From assembly GCF_021379005.1 (NCBI RefSeq), contig NZ_CP075171.1:2790001-2854000 (forward strand): a DNA stretch of 64,000 nucleotides, given 5' to 3'. Numbering within the stretch: position 1 is the first letter of the stretch; each line of letters opens with the position of its first letter. Made by a program: the position numbers and the translations under genes. Of this stretch, positions 9,023-18,301 are shown in pieces. Below the pieces are notes generated by a model. That model ran no database searches. It saw only the letters and a program-made list of their open reading frames with translations, and had not been told where the DNA came from. This DNA comes from Leptodesmis sichuanensis A121 (lineage in GTDB: Bacteria; Cyanobacteriota; Cyanobacteriia; Leptolyngbyales; Leptolyngbyaceae).

Positions 9023-9985
9023 TCACAGCTTCTGTCCCCTCCTACGTTCTAAAAAATCAGGGGGAAGGGTTCTGGCTGGCTCATCTAGGGTGTTTTGCAG
9101 CAGGATAGTGAAGGCTCCGGCTCCTAAACCGGATTGGGGAAACAGCCGATAGGCCGGAAGCCTGGTGAGATGAGATTGGTAATCAGATAAATGGGGAACC
9201 GCGATCGCCTGAAAGTGAGGAAACCGTTCTAAAAACCATTCCGCTACCTGCTCATTTTCTTCTGGAGAATAGGTACAGGTCATGTAGAGCACATATCCCT
9301 GGCCTGCAACGAGTTGAGCGGAGTTGGCCAGAATGCGTTTTTGTCGGTTGGCGTTGTTGTTAATAGTGACGGGATGAAAGCAACCTGGAGCCTTTCCACC
9401 TTTGGCAATTAAGGACTGTCCGCTGCAAGGGGCATCTACAAGTACGACTTGAGCTGTATGGGGAATCTCCTGAGCCAAGATTTTAGAGTCCAGGCTCAAA
9501 ACCACCGATGGACTGATGCGACAGCGCTTGAGATTAGACATCAAGGCTCCTGTTCGCTTACCGATCACTTCATTACTGAGCAACAGGTGGGGGTGCAGAG
9601 CCTTCCAGGCAAAGATGCTTTTACCACCAGGAGCAGCACAAACATCGATTACGCACTCCACAGGTGGGGATAACAGGAGCAAGGGAGAAATGGCAAAGAC
9701 TGATGAGAAATCTAAACAGTAAAAGGCACCCTGATCATGCCATGGATGTTTCCCGGGCTGTTGTCCCAGCACCAAGCGATCGATAAATTCCGGTTGCCAG
9801 AATAATGGTGGCTCCAGTGCAAAAGGTGAGTTATCAGGTTTCGTATCTCGCCAGAGGATGCAGGGGTGCAGGGGCTGAGGATGAATCAGGCGATCGCAGA
9901 AGGCAATCTGCTCTGCTTCATTGGCAAATAATCGCTGACTTAACTTCAGCAATAATCTCGATGGCTCACTCATGGCGATCGCCAA
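9023..9985 (-). CDS. RsmB/NOP-type RNA m5C methyltransferase
   Basis: 320 aa. The SAM-binding motif is DVCAAPGGKS at about residues 110-119. The two cysteine motifs of NOL1/NOP2/Sun enzymes are present: VDAPCSGQS and MTCTYSPEENEQV. The family methylates C5 of cytosine in rRNA or tRNA. The protein lacks the NusB-like N-terminal domain of E. coli RsmB and is shorter, so the exact target is uncertain. The start may be Met1 or Met5 (MSEPSRLLLKL). Confidence 0.88.
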   Translation of the reverse strand: MAIAMSEPSRLLLKLSQRLFANEAEQIAFCDRLIHPQPLHPCILWRDTKPDNSPFALEPPLFWQPEFIDRLVLGQQPGKHPWHDQGAFYCLDFSSVFAISPLLLLSPPVECVIDVCAAPGGKSIFAWKALHPHLLLSNEVIGKRTGALMSNLKRCRISPSVVLSLDSKILAQEIPHTAQVVLVDAPCSGQSLIAKGGKAPGCFHPVTINNNANRQKRILANSAQLVAGQGYVLYMTCTYSPEENEQVAEWFLERFPHFQAIAVPHLSDYQSHLTRLPAYRLFPQSGLGAGAFTILLQNTLDEPARTLPPDFLERRRGQKL

Positions 9986-10067
9986 TTTTCAGAGCTTTGG
10001 TTTATCTCGGTACAGGTTAGTCATTCATCACTTGCAAAAGGTTTGGCCAATGGCTCTTGCTACTGAC

Positions 10068-10652
10068 TTAATTGGAGACTTCCGCCATTTCAATGACATT
10101 TCCGTCGTAGTCTTTCACCAGAAAATTCAGGGGTTTTTCACGACGGATCTTATGCTTCAGGCCCCGCATTTGAATTCGTAACAGGATTTGTTCCAGACAG
10201 TTGCGGTCAAAACACACATGACGTTGCTGGTTGCGATCGCCCAAACTGGCGCCGGTCACTACATGTAACTGAGTATTCTTTTTCAACTGATACCACAATC
10301 CATCCTGCCCCGTAGAAGCAACTGTAGAACGGCTAACAGCCGGAGACATATAGAGTGGATCAACCATTGAAGTCCCCAGGGACTGCTCGTAGTTGTAATA
10401 GTAATGCAACGGAACATCAGCGGCTGGAAGTTCCAGCATCCCCTCATAAAGTTGCCGTGCCAGTTCCAAATCAGAGACCATGATGGTGTGAACTTTAGGA
10501 GCACTGGTCAGGAACATCCACATTGCGCCTGCATAGGCGGCTAATAGCAACACCATGACACCCTGAGTAGAAAATAAGGCATCCAATCCGGGAAGTGCGG
10601 CCAATACAGGAGAAGAGAACATAACTGAGATGTTACTAATATCGATATTCAT
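10068..10652 (-). CDS. Membrane-anchored VOC/glyoxalase-like protein
   Basis: 194 aa. One hydrophobic helix lies at about residues 28-50 (GVMVLLLAAYAGAMWMFLT). A VOC-like fold follows, beginning KVHTIMVSDLELARQLYEGM, which matches the first beta-alpha-beta unit of glyoxalase-type domains. The last strand FLVKDYDGNVIEMAEV also fits, with Glu in the usual metal-ligand position. I cannot identify a full metal site, so enzyme activity is uncertain. It appears to be a cyanobacterial protein without a known role. Confidence 0.7.
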   Translation of the reverse strand: MNIDISNISVMFSSPVLAALPGLDALFSTQGVMVLLLAAYAGAMWMFLTSAPKVHTIMVSDLELARQLYEGMLELPAADVPLHYYYNYEQSLGTSMVDPLYMSPAVSRSTVASTGQDGLWYQLKKNTQLHVVTGASLGDRNQQRHVCFDRNCLEQILLRIQMRGLKHKIRREKPLNFLVKDYDGNVIEMAEVSN

Positions 10653-10761
10653 TCGTTATACGTCACCGCTGCACGCTCATTCTAACAGTCCCAAATTAGT
10701 CTCAACACCAGTGCTGCAAGACTTATACCGTAACTTGATAAACAAGACATAACCAACAAAC

Positions 10762-10788
10762 AAAGGGACAGGCATCGCCCATCCCTTT
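10762..10788 (-). terminator. Hairpin downstream of the porin gene
   Basis: Read on the minus strand, AAAGGGA pairs with TCCCTTT and is followed by GTTTGTTG. It lies 43 bp past the porin stop. An additional AGCCTT/AAGGCT hairpin lies between. The T-tract is imperfect. Confidence 0.55.
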
Positions 10789-10830
10789 ACCTTAGCCTTT
10801 TAAGGCTTTTGAGATTTCACATTCACCCTA

Positions 10831-12624
10831 TTAGAACGTGAAGGTGGTTCTCAAAGTACCGATCAGCGCATCTTTGTCCGACCGTTGTCCCTGGTTAATC
10901 ACCCAGATGACACCCGGAGTGACAGAGATGTTGTCATTCAGACGAATGCGGTACAGCCCTTCCACGTGGATAGGAATTTCACCCACATCCGTTCTGTAAG
11001 GAGGTACACCAGCAAACAGGCCCAGTAGATTACCTTTCTTACCGAAGTCAGGGAAGGACAGACCCAGGGCATAGCTCCAGGCATCGATAGGATCCTGTCT
11101 ATCTCTTAAACCATCGAGTCTGAAGTAGGATACCCAACCATTAATAGCAAAGGAACTGCTGAACTTATACACAGCAGATAAGCCCCCTGCATTAACACTA
11201 ACCCCTTGAGGGCCGGTCAACCCAATCCCCAGGAAGTTAGTTGTGTTACGCACTCCAATGAGGGCCGGACCACCGCCGTTAAAGACACCACCCGTAAAGA
11301 CGTTGTTATCATCAACTCCTTTCTGAAAGGCATTAACGTAAGTCAAACTGACAGAAAATTGGTCATTGGGAGCAAAGGTAAGTTGTCCCAAGGCGCTGTA
11401 ACTACCATTGAACAAGCCCTGCCCCTCGTTGGGGTTGTTGGCAGTGCTAGACAGATACATTGCCGTTAAGGAAAGTGGCTTGCCAGCACCAAACGTAATC
11501 CCCGCACCGGCACCGCTACCAATGCCATAGATAGGGTTGCGTTGAGCAAAGATAGACAGTGCTCCATTGCCGCCGTCATAGTCTTCCAGGTAGCCAGCAC
11601 TGGTGGGTGCTAAGTCATACAACAGACCACCCGTGGCAGGAACATAAACTTGGATGTTTTCGCCAATCGGGAAATAGTAAGCTGCCCAGTCTACGGAGAC
11701 AGAGTTGTTACCCCCAGAATTGGTATTGAAAGTCTGGGAACCCTCGGTGAGAGGCCCAACTCTGTTGCCAGCAAGGTCAAATTCGTTAAACAGGTTCGCA
11801 TTACCAGCCGCCAGACGAACAATCAGCTTATCCTTGCCGCTGAAGCTACTAGATAGGGTGAGACGAACCCGATCCTGGAATACGGCTTCGTTACGACCGG
11901 GTTGAGCGAACTCATCCGTAATTGCGAAAATGGCTTCTCCAGACAGTTTGGTTGTGGTGGAGAACTGCTGTTTTTCGAGGGTTGCCGTGCGCACTTCAAG
12001 AGCATCTACACGTCCCCGGAGAGCAGCCAGTTCAGCCGCAAACTCTTCCTGCAGCTTTTTGACTGTTTCCAGATCTTCCTTCCGAACAAAATCAGCAGTA
12101 GCAGCCGCAATCAATTCCTGAATCTTATCCAGACAGGCATTCAAGCCCGCTGCAAATTCCCAACGAGTTAAAGCCCGGTTGCCGCGATAAGTTTTATCGG
12201 GATAACCGACGATACAGCCGTAGCGTTCAACCAGGGATTTTAGTGCCTGGTAAGCCCAGTCTGTAGGTTTGACATCCGAGAATTGAGAAACGGAAGTCAC
12301 CTGATCTCTACTAGACCGACCTTCGCGAACATACTGATTAATCTGATTTAAGGTTGAGGCCTCTGAAGCGTCAGTATTTTGAGCAGGCAATGCTTGAGCT
12401 AACTTTTGCTCCGTGGTAGCAGGTTGCAGGCTGGAAACTGAAACTTGGGAAGTGGTGGCTGAAACTTGAGACTCTGAAATATCTGAAACAAGAGTTTGAG
12501 TCTGAGTTGCCTCATCTGCAGTCTTGGTAGCCTCTGCTGATATGCCTGGAGAGGACATAGCCAGAAAAGCACCCATGAATGCTGGGGTAATCAACAAGGA
12601 TTTCAGCAAGATTTTCGACATCAT
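10831..12624 (-). CDS. SLH-domain OprB-family (iron-uptake type) porin
   Basis: 597 aa. A signal peptide ends near residue 30 (FLAMSSPGISA). An SLH domain spans about residues 112-170 (VSQFSDVKPTDWAYQALKSL ... GYPDKTYRGNRALTRWEFAA) and anchors to the periplasmic cell-wall polymer. A coiled-coil follows at about 185-225. The C-terminal 370 residues are a beta-barrel rich in alternating hydrophobic strands, ending in FTF, an outer-membrane assembly signal. Cyanobacterial proteins of this layout are major outer-membrane porins and are often called iron-uptake porins. No signal for iron regulation was evident upstream. Confidence 0.9.
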   Translation of the reverse strand: MMSKILLKSLLITPAFMGAFLAMSSPGISAEATKTADEATQTQTLVSDISESQVSATTSQVSVSSLQPATTEQKLAQALPAQNTDASEASTLNQINQYVREGRSSRDQVTSVSQFSDVKPTDWAYQALKSLVERYGCIVGYPDKTYRGNRALTRWEFAAGLNACLDKIQELIAAATADFVRKEDLETVKKLQEEFAAELAALRGRVDALEVRTATLEKQQFSTTTKLSGEAIFAITDEFAQPGRNEAVFQDRVRLTLSSSFSGKDKLIVRLAAGNANLFNEFDLAGNRVGPLTEGSQTFNTNSGGNNSVSVDWAAYYFPIGENIQVYVPATGGLLYDLAPTSAGYLEDYDGGNGALSIFAQRNPIYGIGSGAGAGITFGAGKPLSLTAMYLSSTANNPNEGQGLFNGSYSALGQLTFAPNDQFSVSLTYVNAFQKGVDDNNVFTGGVFNGGGPALIGVRNTTNFLGIGLTGPQGVSVNAGGLSAVYKFSSSFAINGWVSYFRLDGLRDRQDPIDAWSYALGLSFPDFGKKGNLLGLFAGVPPYRTDVGEIPIHVEGLYRIRLNDNISVTPGVIWVINQGQRSDKDALIGTLRTTFTF

Positions 12625-12833
12625 ATAAAGTCCTCCTCACACCGACGTACGTAGGTGACTGTTCATACTGTCCAGGACGAAAAGACGAATATAGTTCAGA
12701 TCAGCACTACAACTAACACAATCAAGCGTAGTCTAGATTAAAGGTTGGATCAACAGGAGAATGTAGCCCTGTATACATTTTTGAGTGAGGGATACAAAGT
12801 GCTAATTGCTCCACTCAAAGCTATAAGGAAACA

Positions 12834-13420
12834 CTAATTTTTAAGAGGGCGTTCTAAAATGGCGAAGACCTGGCGCTGTTCAAATAACTCTACTAACTCT
12901 GGGTTAAGCTTGTTGTGGGCAGCTTCCTGCTGCAAAATTTTGAGTACTCTTGCCACAGGTAGACCACTTTTGTAGGGCCGATCGCCCGCCGTCAATGCAT
13001 CGTAAATATCAGCGATCGCCATAATTTGAGACTGAATTGGAATATCAGTTTCCTTTAAGCCTCTGGGATATCCACTGCCATCTAGCTTTTCATGATGACC
13101 ATAGGCAATTATTGGGACGTTCTGTAATTCTTGAGTCCAGGGAATTCGTTTTAAGAACTCGTAGGTATGGGTGACATGGGACTGGATACTTTGCCGCTCT
13201 AGTTCTGTCAGGTTGCCCCGATGTACCATCAGTTGTTCTACCTCTTCGGGAGTCAAGAGGGGGCGATATTGGCCGTCAACATCTCGATACTGATAGTGAG
13301 TCAATTCTTTTAAGTGCAGTAACGGCTCTTCTGCAAATATTCTGGGTTCATTAGCCGCCAGTAAGATACTCCAGTAGTGGTTCAGCTGAGCGATCGCTGC
13401 AGATAACCTGGTATCCAGTT
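12834..13420 (-). pseudogene. GAF/HD-GYP gene, 3' fragment
   Basis: C-terminal part of a cyclic-di-GMP phosphodiesterase-type protein. It has the GYP region HHEKLDGSGYPRGLKETDIP and the helix IMAIADIYDALTAGDRPYK. The frame is open up to the insertion-sequence boundary (reading QLDTRLSAAIAQLNHYW there) and lacks its own proper start; a TTG at 13304 could at most start a 156-aa piece. It belongs with the fragment at 14852-15907. Joining both through one copy of CAGTT gives a continuous 545-residue protein. Confidence 0.9.
13416..13420. repeat. Target-site duplication (left)
   Basis: CAGTT, repeated at 14852-14856 on the other side of the insertion sequence. Confidence 0.85.
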
Positions 13421-14851
13421 GGCAGCAATTCCAAATTCAGATTTTGACAGGAAGAACAACTGAAGAGAGGATAGAGATTCCTACGCGAGAGCCGAAACAT
13501 GGAGAGTCTGCCCCTGAGTTTTGCTGTGTTGCTGAGCTATCTACGTCAAGTCGTGGAACAGATTGCTGACCCGCGACAGCCGAGCAATGGAACGCGCTAC
13601 AAGCTGAGCGATGGGATTTTGGGGGCGTTTTCGGTGTTCTTCATGCAATGTGAATCGTTTCTAGAGCATCAGCGGCAGATGCAAAGTCAGCGGGGCAAAG
13701 ACAACGCCCAAAGTTTGTTTGGGATTGCCCAGATTCCGAGTTCAGCGCAAATCCGCAATTTGTTGGATGAAGTGGCAGCGGTGGGATTGTTTGCCGTGTT
13801 TTTCCAGGTTTATGCCGCTTTGATGCGAGGGGGATATTTCAAATCCTATCAGCAATGGAATGGAGATTTGTTGGTGGCATTGGATGGCACGGAGTACTTC
13901 AAGTCGCAGAAGATTCACTGTCAGTACTGTTCGAGTCGAACCCACAAGAATGGCAAGGTCACTTACGTTCATCAGGCGATTTTGCCAGCGATTGTCGCGC
14001 CTGATCAACCGCAGGTGATTGCGTTAGTCCCAGAGTTTGTCACCCCGCAAGATGGGCATGAGAAGCAAGACTGTGAAGTGGCAGCCGCCAAACGGTGGAT
14101 CAGCACTCATGCGGCTCGGTTTGGAACTCAAGGGATAACCCTGCTTGGAGATGACCTCTATAGCCATCAACCCCTGTGCGAACACTGCTTACAGCATCAA
14201 CTCAGCTTTATTTTTACGTGTCTGCCACAGTCGCACCCTGCCCTCTACGACTGGCTGGGCTATTTGGATGCCAACGGCGAAGTCAAAACCTTAGAACAAG
14301 CGCAGTGGAACAAACGCACGAAAGAAATTTATCGCTACCGCTATGTCAATCAAATTCCGCTGCGCGACACCCAACCTGCTTTGCAAGTCAACTGGTGTGA
14401 ACTCACAGTGGTGCGCGAATCAGACGGCAAAGTCCTCTACACCAATGCCTGGGTGACTGACCACGACCTGACTCCCGCAACGGTGCCCCACGTGGTCAGC
14501 GCTGGCAGAAGTCGGTGGAAGACTGAGAACGAAAATCATAACGTCCTCAAGACCAAGGGCTATCATCTCGAACATAACTTTGGCCATGGTCAACACCATC
14601 TAGCTGCTACTCTGCTCACCCTCAATCTCTTGGCATTCCTCTTTCATACCGTCTTGCATCTCGTTGACCTCTCCTATCAGCAGATTCGCCACAAGCGAGG
14701 GACGCGCAGGGGCTTTTTCCAAGATATTTTGGCGCTCACCAAATACCTCTGGTTTGAAAGTTGGCAGCATCTCCTCAATTTCATGCTCTCTGATTCCCCG
14801 CCTGCTCAAACTGCTGATTCCTCTTAGCTTTTTGAATTTAGAATTGCTGTC
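13421..14851 (+). mobile_element. Complete insertion sequence, 1,431 bp
   Basis: The left end starts GGCAGCAATTCCAAATTCAG and the right end, read inward, GACAGCAATTCTAAATTCAA: 17 of the first 20 bases match. CAGTT flanks both ends. The single transposase gene fills the element. The intact frame, good inverted repeats and perfect target duplication suggest a recent insertion. The host gene (GAF/HD-GYP) is on the opposite strand. Confidence 0.93.
13499..14827 (+). CDS. DDE transposase (IS4-like/ISNCY type)
   Basis: 442 aa, intact. Probable catalytic acids are Asp in VALDGTEYFKS, Asp in LLGDDLYSH and Glu in SRWKTENENHNVLKTKG, the last resembling the R..E...K region of IS4-superfamily enzymes. 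A HCQYC pair of cysteines follows the first Asp. The stop lies 24 bp from the right end of the element. The exact ISfinder family cannot be fixed by eye. Confidence 0.88.
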   Translation: MESLPLSFAVLLSYLRQVVEQIADPRQPSNGTRYKLSDGILGAFSVFFMQCESFLEHQRQMQSQRGKDNAQSLFGIAQIPSSAQIRNLLDEVAAVGLFAVFFQVYAALMRGGYFKSYQQWNGDLLVALDGTEYFKSQKIHCQYCSSRTHKNGKVTYVHQAILPAIVAPDQPQVIALVPEFVTPQDGHEKQDCEVAAAKRWISTHAARFGTQGITLLGDDLYSHQPLCEHCLQHQLSFIFTCLPQSHPALYDWLGYLDANGEVKTLEQAQWNKRTKEIYRYRYVNQIPLRDTQPALQVNWCELTVVRESDGKVLYTNAWVTDHDLTPATVPHVVSAGRSRWKTENENHNVLKTKGYHLEHNFGHGQHHLAATLLTLNLLAFLFHTVLHLVDLSYQQIRHKRGTRRGFFQDILALTKYLWFESWQHLLNFMLSDSPPAQTADSS

Positions 14852-14856
14852 CAGTT
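14852..14856. repeat. Target-site duplication (right)
   Basis: CAGTT, partner of 13416-13420. Confidence 0.85.
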
Positions 14857-15907
14857 GGGCAATCGCTTGACAGTGAGTACAGGGTGCTTCGGAATGGTCG
14901 GCAGCACTGGCTAAAACGTTGGAGTGGGCCAACAAATGCTGATATTTGGCCTGTACACAGTCCATCTCTAGGGTGCGTTGGGCCAGGGCAAAGCGCCCTT
15001 TGATCACTTCAAGTTGCAGAGGGTAGAGTTTCTTTGCTTTCGCTAGAATTGCTTCTGGCACACCTACCTTACCGAAATCATGTAATAGTGCTGCATACCG
15101 AATTTCTTGAATTTGGCGATCGCCGAAATGGATTGACGCTAATGCTCCGGTTGCAACTGAGTTGACTTCCTGAGCGAGGCGCACAGTTAACTCTGCTACC
15201 CGTTCAGAATGCCCAGAAGTACAGGGATCGCGGGTTTCAATAATCTGCACCGAAGCCCTGACAAATCCTTCAAACAAATGCTCAATGCTTTCCTGGAGAT
15301 GGTTTCGCTCAATTGAAATAGCCGCCTGACTAGCCAGCGATCGCACCACTCGTTCTTCCCAATCGGAGAAAGGCTGAGTTATGGCCGACGCATTTTCAAC
15401 GGTAATGACCAGATCGGGAGCCAGTTTACGGTTAATCAGTTGCAGAACACCGATCGTTTCACCCTTCTGGTTTTGCATGGGGAGAACCAGGATCGAGCAG
15501 GTGCGGTAGGCAATTCGCTGATCAAAACTGCGATCCAGTTGATAAGGTACATCGGCAGGCAGATGATAAGCATCTGGCAGATTCAATGTCTTTCCGGTCA
15601 TCGCCACGTACCCAGCTAGACTGTTCTCTGCCACTGGCATAGCGAGTTCCTGGAATGAAACTGTTGGTTTAGAGAAGTTTTGAGCCACTTTAAAGAGCAA
15701 GCTCGGCTTCTCTAAGCAGGGGTCAATCAGATAAACACTGCCTGCATCACTGCAGGTAATCTCCCGGCTTTTGGTTAGGATTAAGCTGAGAATTTCTTCC
15801 AGATCAGACGCACTGGAAAGAGCCGTGCCGATCGCCAGTAATTGCTCAATCAGTTCGGCCCGGTCGGTTGCTGCCTGTGAAAATTCCTGCCTGTCCGTCC
15901 CTATCAT
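14852..15907 (-). pseudogene. GAF/HD-GYP gene, 5' fragment (interrupted by IS)
   Basis: N-terminal part, about 350 residues: a GAF domain (residues about 20-205), a linker helix, then the HD half of an HD-GYP domain with GHSERVAELTVRLAQE and the metal motif ALLHDFGKVG. The frame runs into the insertion sequence after HCQAIAQLD and picks up about 80 foreign residues before stopping at 14600. The GYP half lies beyond the element at 12834-13420. It starts 4 bp after the pgsA stop, so both were probably cotranscribed. HD-GYP proteins degrade cyclic-di-GMP; the truncated product would lack half the active site. Confidence 0.92.
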
Positions 15908-15911
15908 CTCG

Positions 15912-16484
15912 TTATCTCGTCTTCTTCCCTAGTTTCCATTCTTCTGCTTGCTGTATTAAAGGAGCTTTGGAAACAGGTATTAGATAGATGATTCCTGAGA
16001 TCCAGGTCAGAACCACGGAAATCCAGAAAGCGGTCAGAGAAGGGATGTGCCAAAGGTCGGGCAGGGGAGACACAAGGAGGGCGATCGCTGTAATTTGGCT
16101 TACGGTTTTTAACTTGCCCCAAAGATTTGCCCCTTGAATTTCCTGATTCCCCTGTAAGGCTGGATTGACTCGCCATCCCGCGATCGTAAGTTCTCTCGCC
16201 AGAATTAGAAAAACTCCCCAGGCGGGAATCTCTCCTAGTTCTACCAATCCTAATAAAGGAGCTAAAACCAGCAGTTTGTCTACCAACGGGTCTAAAAACT
16301 TACCAACCTCCGTCACCTGATTTAGCTTGCGGGCTAAATAGCCATCAACCCAATCTGTTCCAGCACCTATCAGGAAAATCATTAATACGGCCCAGCGAAC
16401 GGTTGGAGTTGGAGTACTCAAACCATACAAAATAGGTGGTACAGCAAACAAGCGAGAAATGGTGATCCAGGTTGGCAAATTCAT
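15912..16484 (-). CDS. pgsA: CDP-diacylglycerol-glycerol-3-phosphate 3-phosphatidyltransferase
   Basis: 190 aa from the ATG at 16484 (MNLPTWITISRLFAVPPIL), the usual family start; an upstream frame to 16607 has no family similarity. The CDP-alcohol phosphotransferase signature DG..AR........G...D...D is present in DWVDGYLARKL and EVGKFLDPLVDKLLV. Multiple membrane helices are visible. It makes phosphatidylglycerol phosphate, the precursor of PG, an essential thylakoid lipid. It is upstream of the GAF/HD-GYP gene. Confidence 0.94.
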   Translation of the reverse strand: MNLPTWITISRLFAVPPILYGLSTPTPTVRWAVLMIFLIGAGTDWVDGYLARKLNQVTEVGKFLDPLVDKLLVLAPLLGLVELGEIPAWGVFLILARELTIAGWRVNPALQGNQEIQGANLWGKLKTVSQITAIALLVSPLPDLWHIPSLTAFWISVVLTWISGIIYLIPVSKAPLIQQAEEWKLGKKTR

Positions 16485-16847
16485 AGAAAGGGTTTCAGCA
16501 CCTGTGAAAACTCTATGATAAAAGCGTTTGGTTAAAACTCCCGCGATCGCCAGAGGGGCTGGCTTTAAACGGAAAGTAGGGCCCAGCTTCATATAGACTG
16601 GCCCCAAAGGTAATAACCCCGCTCAGAAACTTGGATAAATTGAATTGGCTTACTGAACGTACCTCTTCCTCTCAAAATAAGTAAATTCCCTGAGCCTACG
16701 TAAGAAAACGGAGAAGGTTCGCATAATCTTTGAAGTTTTTCAGGCTTCTTTAAAGATCCAGTAAGTAAATCAGTAGACCGATCGGCTCAGACGGCTCTGT
16801 TACGGATCAGTAGATTTCTTGCAAATTAGAAAACATGCCAGTCATAT
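16485..16847. other. Intergenic region, nothing recognised
   Basis: About 360 bp between two minus-strand genes. I see no RNA gene, strong terminator or repeat. Confidence 0.5.
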
Positions 16848-18203
16848 CTACCGCTGATTTTCACTAACCTGCATAGTTGACAGGGGCCTGATCAGTTTTT
16901 TGCTAATCTCGGTGGCGATCGCGGCGGCTCCATACCGGTTAATGTGGCTAGGATCCTCGAAATAGCGATTCTGTTTCAGATCCTGCTGGCTCATCAGGTC
17001 AATGAAGGTCCACTGCCGCGATCGGGCTAGAGCTTGCATATAAACCTGAAACTGCTTTTCGTAAGCCTTTCTGGTCGAATCCAGATAGGCTTCTGTGAGG
17101 GGGAGATTCACGAAGACCAAAGGAACTTGATGCTGATTCGCAAACCGGATTGCGGCTTGAAACGCTGCTGCTTGCTGCCCTTCTAAGTTAAAGTTGCGAT
17201 AATCCGCATCAAATTGACCGGGCACTCTGGGATAACGCTGAAAGTAAGTGGCTGGCGTGAATTGAGTATTCACTACCCGAAAGCCCAAAGTTTCTGAGTT
17301 GAAATCTGACTTTAACGGCTTAAAAGTGGCAGTTACGGCCTGTTGAATAAGTGCTTGCAGGGACTGCTGACAAAATAGACTTTTGAAGGAAACCTCAGAC
17401 AAGGATTTGTTCAGGGACTGGGAAGCGGTGAAGGGCGAGGACAGCAAGGGCATCAGGTTATTCATACAGATTTGCCCCAGATCAAGCCGTTTGGGGGCGG
17501 GTAGTTCAGGGTGAATCCCAAAACTGAGCAACTGATGGCCATGGGAAGTCACAATTTTATTAAACGTGTGATCAATGCGACCACTGTTAAAAGCTCGTGT
17601 TCCATCCCCCCAAATGATCAACCGAGGCAAATGGTCGGCAGGGAGAAGGTCTTGCAGCAGCCAGTTGACAACCTGGGCTGTTGCTCCGTTAATGCCAAAG
17701 TTAAATACTTTTAGACCCGGATACCCCTGTTGGGCCAGGGACTGTTGCAAAATTAGCGGATCAATTCCTTGAAAGGAGCGAGAACTGCCCACGATCAGGA
17801 CATCTGGAACGCCGTAGGTGGCTACAAACCTGGCATAACGACGCAACTGTTGATCTAATTGCTCACTATTAAAAGTGGGAAACTTATCCAGTGGACGAGT
17901 CTCAGGCCGATTGGGCCGATCGCTAGCCAGATCAGTTGCAGGTTTTTGCAGCGCCGAAACTAAATGCGGCAATTCAGAAGTTTTAGATTGAGCCGCAGGA
18001 ATCTCTTCAGTTTTGGCAACAACAGCAGCAGGGAAGGCCGCGAAAAAACTCGCTAGCAGCAAACCTGCGCAGGAGGCCCCGCAAGTTTTATGAAGATAAG
18101 ATTTTGCTTGATCAGCGCACCACTGAATCCGTTTCACCGAGATCATTCCAACTCCGTCAAATTCAGTGAAGCACACCTGGCAGGATTGCCGCAATGTCGC
18201 CAA
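16848..18203 (-). CDS. DUF1574-like SGNH-fold protein
   Basis: 451 aa, or 432 aa if translation begins at the second Met (MISVKRIQW). A hydrophobic segment near residues 42-62 (ASCAGLLLASFFAAFPAAVV) is a signal or anchor. The later part has SGNH-hydrolase-like features: VLIVGSSRSFQGIDP (GxS block), FNFGINGATAQ (block II) and DPSHINRYGAAAIATE (the D..H block). These residues suggest an esterase- or acyltransferase-like extracytoplasmic enzyme, as in AlgJ/AlgX-type polysaccharide modification (inference). The substrate is unknown. Confidence 0.7.
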   Translation of the reverse strand: MATLRQSCQVCFTEFDGVGMISVKRIQWCADQAKSYLHKTCGASCAGLLLASFFAAFPAAVVAKTEEIPAAQSKTSELPHLVSALQKPATDLASDRPNRPETRPLDKFPTFNSEQLDQQLRRYARFVATYGVPDVLIVGSSRSFQGIDPLILQQSLAQQGYPGLKVFNFGINGATAQVVNWLLQDLLPADHLPRLIIWGDGTRAFNSGRIDHTFNKIVTSHGHQLLSFGIHPELPAPKRLDLGQICMNNLMPLLSSPFTASQSLNKSLSEVSFKSLFCQQSLQALIQQAVTATFKPLKSDFNSETLGFRVVNTQFTPATYFQRYPRVPGQFDADYRNFNLEGQQAAAFQAAIRFANQHQVPLVFVNLPLTEAYLDSTRKAYEKQFQVYMQALARSRQWTFIDLMSQQDLKQNRYFEDPSHINRYGAAAIATEISKKLIRPLSTMQVSENQR

Positions 18204-18301
18204 GTTACAGCGATTGTCAGATGAGTGAGCTATGGCCCTGAAAGTGGAGGATGGGATGTAGGGGGTGAGGTGGGGTGAATCCCGGTGAAAGCGGATGTAG
18301 G

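Noticed and set aside
12834-13304. Independent small HD protein starting at TTG 13304
   Set aside because: The frame continues upstream to the IS boundary and fits exactly onto the other fragment, so it is the 3' part of a split gene.
14600-14851. C-terminal 80 residues of the minus-strand frame 14600-15907 as part of the GAF/HD-GYP protein
   Set aside because: These codons lie inside the insertion sequence, antisense to its transposase.
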